A stretch of DNA of 64,000 nucleotides, taken from Scandinavium sp036409475. Lineage in GTDB: Bacteria; Pseudomonadota; Gammaproteobacteria; Enterobacterales; Enterobacteriaceae. Location: the NCBI RefSeq assembly GCF_036409475.1, contig NZ_JAYRCK010000031.1:1-64000 (forward strand), read 5' to 3'. The notes under the pieces are model-generated. The model searched no databases. It saw only the letters and a program-made list of their open reading frames with translations, and was not told where the DNA came from. The position numbers and the translations under genes were made by a program. Shown here piece after piece: positions 34,401 through 41,515 of the stretch (position 1 is the stretch's first letter; every line of letters begins with the position of its first letter).

Positions 34401-37400
34401 CGTATTCGCTGTAGCACTGTGCGGCAATTCCGCCAAGCGTAAAGTCCGGCTGCCGTCCCAGCCAATACGCCTGCTGGACGTCGGTCAACGGGAAGGGGTC
34501 AAATCGCCCCGCCTCATCATGCCGCAAAGCGGCCTGCGGCGCGGCGGCAACCGGCTCCAGCGTCGCGGCAAAATCGCGCAAATGCGGTTGATTAAAGAGC
34601 ATGGCCAGCGCGCCGCGCAAACCGTATTTTTGCAGGCGACTCATCAGGCGCGTGGCTATCAGACTGTCGCCGCCAAGCGCAAAGAAGTTGTCATCGCCGC
34701 GCGTGACCGGCTGACCGAGCAGCTCCGCCCATAATGATGCGACGCGATGTTCAATGTCCCCGTTCAGCTCAGAAACGGGTGATGACGCGTCCTGTTGCCG
34801 CGGTTGCTCCGCCACTTTCGCCGCGATCGCCTCACGATCGACTTTGCCATTTGCCGTCAGGGGAATGGCCGCAATCTGGAGCACATATTCAGGGACTTCG
34901 TAATCGGGCAAGTGCGCCATCGCTGCGGCTTTGATCTGCGCCAAATCGAGGGCGCTTTTTGCCGTCAGCGCCACGGCCAGCTTGCGCGCGGCCCCTGCGA
35001 CCACCACCGCCACAGCGGCATCAACCTGCGGCAAACGGCTAAAAACGCCCTCCACTTCGCCCAGTTCAATTCGGTGTCCACGAATTTTTACCTGGCTATC
35101 AACACGACCGAAAAATTCCAGCACGCCATCGGGACGATAGCGGGCGATATCGCCCGTGCGATACCAGCGACGCTGCTGCCTGGTGACAAATTTTTCGGCG
35201 CTACGCCGCGGATCGCCATAATATCGCTCTGCCAGCCCCGCACCGCTCACCCACAACTCACCTTTTACCCCATCAGGACAGTCGCGCTCGGCATAATCCA
35301 CTACCCGGCAGCGCATGTTGCTCAACGGTACACCGTAAGGCGCACAGGCCCACCACGGTTCGTCAGGCAAAATTTCATGACAGGTGGAGTGGATAGCTGC
35401 TTCCGTCATACCGCCTAATGCGGCAAACCGCGCTTGCGGTGCCACGCGCCATAGGTCCTGCGGCAATTGACGAAGGACGCGATCGCCGCCAACCATCACC
35501 AGACGGAGCGACGGTGTTAACGCACTCTGCCCGGCGGCGATGACTATCATTTCCACCAACGCCGGTACGGCGCTAATCACGCTGACCTGCCAGCGATTAA
35601 TCCGTTGCACCCAGGCAGCGGCGTCGCGGCGCTCGGCCTCGTCAACCACGACCAGCGATGCGCCGACGCTCAGGAAGGTGAAAATATCGTAAGCCGAGAG
35701 ATCAAAATCCAGCGCCGAGAGCGTAATGGAACGATCGCGATGGTCGATAGAAAAGCGTTTCGCTACCGCATCAACGGTATTCGCCACCGCGCGGTGGCTG
35801 ACCACCACGCCTTTTGGTTTTCCGGTCGAACCCGAGGTAAAAATAATGTACTTGGCAGCACTCGTCGGTTGTTCTACCGGCGCCTCCAGCGGTGCGGCAT
35901 TGAGCAACGCCCCGGTACGGATCACCGCGATGTTCTCCGGCCACGCCAGTTGTGATGCGCTGACCTCATCGGTTAAAACCCAACGTACGCCGGCATCGCG
36001 GTAGACCGTCTCTCGTCGGGCGAGCGGCAGCCCAATTCCGGCAGGCACATAGCAACCGCCCGCAGCAAGCACGCCAAGAACGGCGATAATTTGCATCACG
36101 CCTTTCGCCTGAGTGATGGCCACACGTTCGCCCGGTTCAATACCCCGCAAAACCAGCCCTCCCGCAACCCGTAGCGCGCGTTCGCGCAAGGTTTGGTAGT
36201 CCATCTGCTCCTCTTCCCCCCACATCAACGCCGTGGCGGCAGGCGTGCGCAGCGCTTGCTGGAAAATACGCAGATAGAGCGGCCGATCCGTTGCGAAAGT
36301 TTCATCGGTTTGATTAACCCGTTCACGGCACTGGCGCTGTGCCTCGGGAAGCGCGTGCGGTAGCGGGAAATGCCAGTCCGCCTGCGCCAGATGTTCAATC
36401 AACTGGCACCAGGCGGAGAACATCGCGCTTATCATGCCCTCCGGGAAGAGAGACTCTACGGCGTCCCAGTCCAGCATCAGATGCTGCCGGGATTCACTGA
36501 CTTTCGCATCAAGCCATACCTGCGGCGTTTGGGTAATCGCATAGACCTGTTGAGGAAACGCCGGGGAAAGGTCGAGGGAGGCATCTTTCGCCAGGCCGAG
36601 TACGCTGGTGAAGACAATCGGCATATGCGCCATCGTTTCGCCACGCTGGCGCGCCAGTTCGCGCAGCACCTCAATACCGGAAATCTCACGATGCGTCAGC
36701 CCCTCCCCCTCCTGTCGCTGTAGCTGTTTTGCTGCCGTCAGAAAATCGCAGTGAGGCGGACGCTGGTAAGCCAGTAAAAGTATGGAGGCGAAGTCGCCGA
36801 CGACGCTGTCAATGTGCGGATGGCAGGGTTGACGATCGAATAGCGTCAGATTAATGGCCAGAGACGCCTGGTTGCTCCAGCGTGATAAGACTTCGCCGTA
36901 AGCCGCCGCCAACGCGACGCTGGGCGTCATGCCATAGCGCCTGGCGCGGGATTTGAATTGTGCCCATCGTTCTGGCGCAAGCTGATAATGCCAGCGGCGA
37001 AAGCGCGGATGGCGGATATTTTCCGGCGGCGTCGCTAACGGTAACGCAGGCGCGGCAGGCATAGAGGCAAGTTGTTGCCGCCAGTAATCGCTGGCTCTTT
37101 GTTTTTCGTTATCAGCCGGCGGGTTTTGCCGCACATAGTCGCGGTACTGGATGGTCAGCGGCGGTAGCGAAGCGCCCGGTTGCTGATAGAGGTTATCCCA
37201 TTGCGTAAACAGGATCATGATGCTGCGGCCATCCAGCATGATGCTATCCAGGCTGACCATCAGCCGCTGACGCGGCACCCCCTTTTGCTGATAGTGCGCC
37301 ACCTGGATGTCAAACAGCGGCCACTGCGTCACGTCATAAACCCGGGAGGCCAGCGTTTCACGCAGCGCCAGCAGAGCCTCTTCATCACCGTCTGACAACA

Positions 37401-40400
37401 CATGCTGGCGTAAAGTCCAGGCCGGCGTCTGCTCCAGAACCTGCTGGCGTCCGTCATCCAGCACCACGGCGCGTAACATATCGTGGTGGGTAATCAAAGC
37501 CTGCCAGGCTGCTTCCAGTCGGTCGACATCAAGGTTGTCGCCATCGAATTCAATATAGAAATGCGAACCAACGCCACCGAGCGCAATATGCTCTCCCCGT
37601 CCAATCCAGAAGGCACGCTGAATGTCGCTGAGGGGGAATGGCGCATAACGCCCCTGCTCATCAGCGGTAATGTGCGTGGGCAGCGCCTCCCGCCAGGGTT
37701 GTACATAACGACAAAAATCAGCCAGCGTCGGGTTGGCAAATAATTCACTCAGCGGCGCGGAATACTGCCGTTCACGCAGTCTCGCTATCGCGCGGGTCGC
37801 CAACAGGCTGTCACCACCTGACATGAAGAAATTATCCTCACGCCAGATCTGAGCAACCTGTAACAAATCTTGCCAGATCCCGGCGACCAGCCGCTCTATT
37901 TCGCTTTCCGGCGCGGTCAGGGGGATTTTATCCGCCAGCGGCTCCTGCTGAGCCTGTTGCTGTAAGGCGTTGCGATCGATTTTACCGTTCGCCGTCAGGG
38001 GGACATCGTCCAGCAAGCGATAGTGTTCAGGAATGGCATAGCCTGGCAACATACGCTGTAGCCAGCGGCGCAGCGCTGCACGATCTACGGCCTCGTTGAC
38101 CACCAGCGCGGCGCTCAGTTGCCTTGATGGTTGTGTGACAACGGTCACACATGCCTGCATCACCGCAGGGTGACTTAACAACGCGGCCTCGACTTCGCCC
38201 AACTCAATACGATGGCCGCGAATTTTGACCTGGTGATCGGTCCGTCCAATATACTCAATCAGGCCATCGGGCCAGTAGCGTACCCGGTCACCGCTGCGAT
38301 ACCAGCGACGCCCGGCATGATGTACAAACTTCTCTGCGGTACGCGTGTCGTCCTTACGATAGCCGCAGGCAAGCCCTGGCCCGCTCACCCACAGCTCTCC
38401 CGGCACCCAGGGCGGGCAATCTCTCCCCGCGTTATCCACAATGCGGCAAGCCATCCCGGCCAGCGGCCGCCCCCACGGCACCGCTGACCAGCGCGTATCA
38501 TCCGGCAGGAGTTCGAATACGGTGGAGTGGATAGCCGCTTCCGTCATTCCACCAAGCCCGACAAATTGCGCCTGTGCGGTCAGACGCCACCAGGCGTTTG
38601 CCAGTTCTGCCGGGATGCGATCGCCCCCCATCATCACCAGGCGGAGCATCGGCAGTGGTACGGTGGCAGCGGTCAGGATCATGTCTAACAGCGCCGGAAC
38701 GCAGCTTATGACGGTGACCTGCCACCGACGCACTATCTCTACCCAGGCATGCCCATCCCGGCGCTGGTCTTCATCAACCACCGCCAGACTGCCGCCGCAG
38801 CTTAGAAAGGCAAAGATATCGTAGGCCGAAAGATCAAAATCCAGTTCTGACAACGTGATGCTGCGATCCCGCTCACCAATGGCAAAAAGCGCATTAACCG
38901 CATCAATGGTGTTCGCTACCGCGCGATGCGAGACCTCAACGCCTTTTGGCATACCGGTCGAGCCCGAGGTGAAAATGATATACATCGGCGTCGTCGAGTC
39001 GACCAATAGCACATCGTCAGCAGGCTGGGCATTCAGCGCCTGCTCCAGCGCGAAGACAGCAATGTTATCAGGGAAATCAACCAGATAGCGCGGGCGATCG
39101 TCACAGAACGCCAGCCGGACATCCGCCGTGGCAAAAATGGTTTCCCGCCGCAGCCGGGGAACATCAATGCCACACGGGACATACACCGCGCCTGCCGCCA
39201 GTATGCCCAGCACCGCAATAATCTGGCCGACGCCCTTCCCCATACTGACGCCAACGCATTCTCCTGGCATAATGCCCTGCTGGCGTAAAAAACCGGCAAC
39301 CCGTAGAGCCTGCGTTTTTAATTCGCCATAAGTGAGCGACCCGTCTTCGCCCCACACCAGCGCCACGGCCTGCGGCGTCTCTGCCGCCCTGGTGAAAAAA
39401 CGTTGATAGAGAAGAGGTTCACTTTTTGTCGCAGGCTGTGGTTCATTTTGCCAGGGCACCACGGGGGAGAATGGCGGCAACGGTTCCCGCCAGTAAGATG
39501 CCTCTTCAAGCAAGCGCAGAGTTTGTCCTTTGAACCTGTCGAACATGGCATCCACCACCCCGCCAATAAACAGGTCCGCCCGGACATCCCAGTTGATTAA
39601 AATCCCGTTCTGGTATTCCGTGACCTGCGCGTCAATCCAGACCTGCGGCCCCTGAGAAATCGTCCATATCGGCTTGCCCAGTATTTCCTGAACCTGAGGC
39701 TCATACAATTCGCCCAATGCTAACGCACTGGTAAAGACAACCGGCGCGAGAACAGGTTGTCCCTGCTCACGTGAGCGTTCGCGTAAAACGTCAACGCCGC
39801 TCCAGGCTGCATGTGCCAACGCTTCACGCAAACGGGTCTGTAATTCCTGTGCCTGCTCGTTAAAACTCGCTGGTTTAGAGGAGTCGATATTAATCAGCAC
39901 CGAACTGGAAAAATCACCCACCAGTAATTCAGTTTGCGGATGGGGATTATCGCGCGAGAAAACCGGTAAGTTGAGCAGAAAACGCTCCCCGCCGCTCCAT
40001 GCGCCTATCGTTTCGGCAAACAGCGTCGCCAGAACAACCGGTGCGGTTAACCCGGCATGTTGACTTCGCTGCATCAGCACAGCGGATTGCGCGTCATCCA
40101 GCCAAAAATAGTGACGCTCCGTGCGCGGCGTACGGTGTGAATCAGGATACAACGGCAATGTCGGTGCCCCGGCCAGCGTATCCAGACGCGGCTGCCACCA
40201 CTGACGATCCTGTTCACGAATCTGTGCGTATTGCCTCTGGTTGTCGAGACGGTATTGCGGATAGCTAAAGGTCAGTGGCGGGAGCAATGCCCCCTGATCC
40301 TGATAAAAGAGGCCAAGCTCACGCAGCAGGATCCGCAAACTGGCGGCATCACCCGCAATCATATCAAGATCGAGATGCAACCGGCTTCGGCCACCCGGTA

Positions 40401-41031
40401 ATAGTGAAAGCGCCAGCATCATGGTTTCGCCCTGCTCAATATCCAGCGTCTGGTGGGTATAGCGTTGCCGCAGCGCCTCCAGTTGCGCGGCCAGTGAATC
40501 GTCCTTCAGCCCGGAGAAATCATGTACGATTAAGCGACAATCGCTGGTTGGGGCGATATGCAGCTGCCCACGCTCATCAATTCGCAGTCGCAGCATTGGG
40601 TGGCGCTGCAATAGCTGACCAAACGCGACCTCAAGCCGTTGCGGATTTAATGCTTTCCCTTCCAGTTCCAGGTAGAAATGGGCGCTAACGCCCCCTAATT
40701 GCTGCTGCTCCTGTCGGCCAATCCAGAAGGCATGCTGCATTGTCGCAAGGTCGAAAAAACCCTCGTCCACCGCAGAGGCAACAGGCGCGGGTTCTTCCCG
40801 CAGTCCGGGGCTATCGGCTATCGCTTGCCGCCATTCACCCACGGTTCGTTTGAGGATTAAGTCAGAAAAGCGAATATCAATCCCGTCACGCCGCAACTGC
40901 GATGCCGCCCGCATGGTGCGTAGCGAATCGAGCCCCTGGTGGATTAAATCGCAGTCATCATCTAATTGAGCTTCGGGAATGGTTAATAGCTGGCTGAGTA
41001 AACGCTTTAGTTTGTCGTCCTGCGGATTCAT
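31411..41031 (-). CDS. Initiating NRPS, ArCP-(Cy-A-PCP)x3
   Basis: Giant synthetase of 3206 residues. Domains: aryl carrier (1-75, Ser36 in GLDS), Cy1 (~90-520, D223/D228/S231), A1 (~540-1030), PCP1 (Ser1075), Cy2 (~1128-1560, D1262/D1267/S1270), A2 (~1580-2070), PCP2 (Ser2123), Cy3 (~2175-2610, D2309/D2314/S2317), A3 (~2620-3105) and PCP3 (Ser3155 in GGNS). Specificity positions read DLYSMGLIHK for A1 and A2 and DLFNLSLIWK for A3. A3 fits cysteine, while A1 and A2 depart from it. A1 and A2 are much more alike than either is to A3, which suggests module duplication. There are no methyltransferase, epimerase or ketosynthase domains. It loads salicylate and adds three heterocyclised residues before handing over to the next NRPS. 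Confidence 0.95.
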   Translation of the reverse strand: MNPQDDKLKRLLSQLLTIPEAQLDDDCDLIHQGLDSLRTMRAASQLRRDGIDIRFSDLILKRTVGEWRQAIADSPGLREEPAPVASAVDEGFFDLATMQHAFWIGRQEQQQLGGVSAHFYLELEGKALNPQRLEVAFGQLLQRHPMLRLRIDERGQLHIAPTSDCRLIVHDFSGLKDDSLAAQLEALRQRYTHQTLDIEQGETMMLALSLLPGGRSRLHLDLDMIAGDAASLRILLRELGLFYQDQGALLPPLTFSYPQYRLDNQRQYAQIREQDRQWWQPRLDTLAGAPTLPLYPDSHRTPRTERHYFWLDDAQSAVLMQRSQHAGLTAPVVLATLFAETIGAWSGGERFLLNLPVFSRDNPHPQTELLVGDFSSSVLINIDSSKPASFNEQAQELQTRLREALAHAAWSGVDVLRERSREQGQPVLAPVVFTSALALGELYEPQVQEILGKPIWTISQGPQVWIDAQVTEYQNGILINWDVRADLFIGGVVDAMFDRFKGQTLRLLEEASYWREPLPPFSPVVPWQNEPQPATKSEPLLYQRFFTRAAETPQAVALVWGEDGSLTYGELKTQALRVAGFLRQQGIMPGECVGVSMGKGVGQIIAVLGILAAGAVYVPCGIDVPRLRRETIFATADVRLAFCDDRPRYLVDFPDNIAVFALEQALNAQPADDVLLVDSTTPMYIIFTSGSTGMPKGVEVSHRAVANTIDAVNALFAIGERDRSITLSELDFDLSAYDIFAFLSCGGSLAVVDEDQRRDGHAWVEIVRRWQVTVISCVPALLDMILTAATVPLPMLRLVMMGGDRIPAELANAWWRLTAQAQFVGLGGMTEAAIHSTVFELLPDDTRWSAVPWGRPLAGMACRIVDNAGRDCPPWVPGELWVSGPGLACGYRKDDTRTAEKFVHHAGRRWYRSGDRVRYWPDGLIEYIGRTDHQVKIRGHRIELGEVEAALLSHPAVMQACVTVVTQPSRQLSAALVVNEAVDRAALRRWLQRMLPGYAIPEHYRLLDDVPLTANGKIDRNALQQQAQQEPLADKIPLTAPESEIERLVAGIWQDLLQVAQIWREDNFFMSGGDSLLATRAIARLRERQYSAPLSELFANPTLADFCRYVQPWREALPTHITADEQGRYAPFPLSDIQRAFWIGRGEHIALGGVGSHFYIEFDGDNLDVDRLEAAWQALITHHDMLRAVVLDDGRQQVLEQTPAWTLRQHVLSDGDEEALLALRETLASRVYDVTQWPLFDIQVAHYQQKGVPRQRLMVSLDSIMLDGRSIMILFTQWDNLYQQPGASLPPLTIQYRDYVRQNPPADNEKQRASDYWRQQLASMPAAPALPLATPPENIRHPRFRRWHYQLAPERWAQFKSRARRYGMTPSVALAAAYGEVLSRWSNQASLAINLTLFDRQPCHPHIDSVVGDFASILLLAYQRPPHCDFLTAAKQLQRQEGEGLTHREISGIEVLRELARQRGETMAHMPIVFTSVLGLAKDASLDLSPAFPQQVYAITQTPQVWLDAKVSESRQHLMLDWDAVESLFPEGMISAMFSAWCQLIEHLAQADWHFPLPHALPEAQRQCRERVNQTDETFATDRPLYLRIFQQALRTPAATALMWGEEEQMDYQTLRERALRVAGGLVLRGIEPGERVAITQAKGVMQIIAVLGVLAAGGCYVPAGIGLPLARRETVYRDAGVRWVLTDEVSASQLAWPENIAVIRTGALLNAAPLEAPVEQPTSAAKYIIFTSGSTGKPKGVVVSHRAVANTVDAVAKRFSIDHRDRSITLSALDFDLSAYDIFTFLSVGASLVVVDEAERRDAAAWVQRINRWQVSVISAVPALVEMIVIAAGQSALTPSLRLVMVGGDRVLRQLPQDLWRVAPQARFAALGGMTEAAIHSTCHEILPDEPWWACAPYGVPLSNMRCRVVDYAERDCPDGVKGELWVSGAGLAERYYGDPRRSAEKFVTRQQRRWYRTGDIARYRPDGVLEFFGRVDSQVKIRGHRIELGEVEGVFSRLPQVDAAVAVVVAGAARKLAVALTAKSALDLAQIKAAAMAHLPDYEVPEYVLQIAAIPLTANGKVDREAIAAKVAEQPRQQDASSPVSELNGDIEHRVASLWAELLGQPVTRGDDNFFALGGDSLIATRLMSRLQKYGLRGALAMLFNQPHLRDFAATLEPVAAAPQAALRHDEAGRFDPFPLTDVQQAYWLGRQPDFTLGGIAAQCYSEYELPGLDIARMERAWNRLVTRHDMLRCVIDAEGQQRVLPQIADYAFRRYRLEPGPHMTAQLQQLREEVSRQLLSTSEGRLYDIRVIEYDAGQVRLAVLFDNLMVDGLSMLTLFSELFHYYQQPDVDLPRPEIGFRDYLLWRQKQGEDSAAKHYWRQRLDSLPSAPQLPTRIAPSAIATPHFTRLQHRLPTPLWQRLNGRAREAGITPSVLLLTCFAEVLSRWSGQSSLVVNMTLFDRQPSHPDIHHVVGDFTSLILAEYHAQAQGSWFSHAQRLQAQIWRDLDNQQVSAVTVMREMAQQQGSETRAVPVVFTSMLGVADAQALAVRWPDFTCSQTPQVWLDHQVIDLADGLLLSWDYLTALFPEQMIEQMFSGYCAMLHQLAEADWAQPIRRELPPEQQRVRAQVNATSGCLSADTALHQAFFRQAEREPQRQTLWDSRRGFMTAGDLRENALRIAAALRQRGVNPGDRVALCCARGSEQIASLLGILAAGAVWLPVNPAHPAARQAMLCHKAQARLVISDRPLSLDLPVATPETLLMSPPLSEPVIAAGDTLAYILFTSGSTGEPKGVEIEHRSVLNTLDDIGQRYDIGKRDVLLGVAALDFDLAVFDVFAALNVGALLVLTEDEGYRDAESWLALMVEHQVSIWNSVPMLLEMLIDVAQLRSVSLPALRLALLSGDWVATDIAARLRGTAPDAQVIALGGATEASIWSNAWPVAMTPPDGWQSVPYGLPLRNQQFRVVDSLGFDAPDWVAGELLIGGQGVARGYCADEALTQAQFSGAYPLRWYRTGDRGRYRPDGVLEFLGRRDGQIKLRGHRIELGEIEHCLLRHENVRRAAAFVQGEGMSARIVAFVEMANADTDALILALREQLPGYAVPGAIVALEDWPLTANGKVDRRRLLAMQPSPQVAKRTFTHPVQQAVAHAWQRAVGGELPQQEDNFFAVGGNSLSGTRLVANLCKHFGITLTLREFFADASFLGLCASVERHLAYQNSKDEGLL

Positions 41032-41297
41032 GAAATATGCACTCCTTGTTTTTCAGCGCCGGAACCGTTACCGGACAAAAAACGGATGTGTCGTTATCAT
41101 GTTTTTTTAGCGACCGTAGGTCATGTTTATTCAATTATTCGAAAAGACATTTAGTTATTCGATTAGACAGCAACGAGGTTGTGGTGCGTGCGGGTGCGCT
41201 GGCTCCAGCATGCTGACAAGATAACGGTTTGATGTTTTCGGTTTGTTATGATGCCGCGATGTGTGTATTCAGCCAATTACTGGCAAAGGCGATCCCC
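41032..41297 (-). promoter_or_regulatory. NRPS operon promoter with AraC-type direct repeats
   Basis: Gene-free region upstream of the large NRPS. Two direct repeats, TTATTCGAAAAGACA (41135-41149) and TTATTCGATTAGACA (41155-41169) as written on the plus strand, match at 13 of 15 positions and start exactly 20 bases apart, the spacing usual for AraC-family dimers. The proximal repeat abuts a -35-like TTGAAT (minus strand, 41129-41134). An AAGGAG ribosome site lies 11 bases before the ATG. Confidence 0.6.
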
Positions 41298-41316
41298 GTC
41301 AGAGGAGCCAAATTTA
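41298..41316 (+). repeat. Right attachment-site repeat (tRNA-Asn 3' end) with native downstream sequence
   Basis: GTCAGAGGAGCCA equals the last 13 bases of tRNA-Asn and is followed by AAATTTAGAA and a GC-rich hairpin of the kind that terminates enterobacterial asn tRNA genes. Here the native chromosomal DNA resumes toward cbl, so this is the right boundary of the island. The body of the tRNA gene is missing at this site. Confidence 0.75.
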
Positions 41317-41318
41317 GA

Positions 41319-41342
41319 AAAGCCTGCTTTCGAGCAGGCTTT
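41319..41342 (+). terminator. tRNA-Asn terminator hairpin, first copy
   Basis: A perfect inverted repeat, AGCCTGC paired with GCAGGCT around TTTCGA, lies directly after the tRNA-Asn 3'-end relic. It probably terminated the original asnU-type gene. The same hairpin recurs 165 bases downstream. The T run after this copy is short. Confidence 0.6.
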
Positions 41343-41352
41343 CAGATTGCTG

Positions 41353-41388
41353 ACAAAGAAGGAAAAAGCGTGGTTTTTCCTTCTTTGT
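41353..41388. repeat. 15-base perfect inverted repeat
   Basis: ACAAAGAAGGAAAAA pairs with its complement across the loop GCGTGG. A smaller inverted repeat (AAAATCAAT/ATTGATTTT, 41401-41420) follows. Neither is in a gene. They lie between two identical tRNA-Asn-type terminator hairpins and make the region strongly structured as RNA or cruciform DNA. Confidence 0.7.
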
Positions 41389-41483
41389 GGTGAGCAGCCG
41401 AAAATCAATGAATTGATTTTCCTGGTTTTTTGTTCGGTCGTTAATGACAAAACAGTACTCGTTAGAGGTTTGTCATCAGTCTC

Positions 41484-41509
41484 AAAGCCTGCTTTCGAGC
41501 AGGCTTTTT
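41484..41509. terminator. Terminator hairpin, second copy, at the end of cbl
   Basis: Same AGCCTGC-TTTCGA-GCAGGCT hairpin as at 41319, here followed by TTTTTG on the plus strand and preceded by CTCAAA. It lies 7 bases past the cbl stop, so it may end cbl transcription as well as anything read from the left. Confidence 0.6.
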
Positions 41510-41515
41510 GCTTTT

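Larger units (their letters stand above)
6373..41312. mobile_element. HPI-like genomic island carrying a metallophore locus, without its own integrase
   Basis: The segment is bounded at both ends by fragments of the tRNA-Asn 3' end, in the same orientation as the intact gene at 62978. The left copy CCAGTCAGAGGAGCCA starts at 6373; the right copy GTCAGAGGAGCCA starts at 41298. All 17 genes inside lie on the minus strand. For about 95 bases beyond the left repeat (to ~6470) the sequence aligns with the DNA between the intact tRNA-Asn and the P4-type integrase at 63038-63140, including CTTGTTTTCATG and AGTTAGCGT. This indicates the same type of element end. No integrase gene lies inside, so the island is either immobile or could only move in trans. 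Confidence 0.75.

Noticed and set aside
41032..41297. Fur or Zur box at the NRPS promoter
   Set aside because: AT-rich segments such as GAATAATTGAATAA match neither consensus well; the AraC-type repeats explain the region better.
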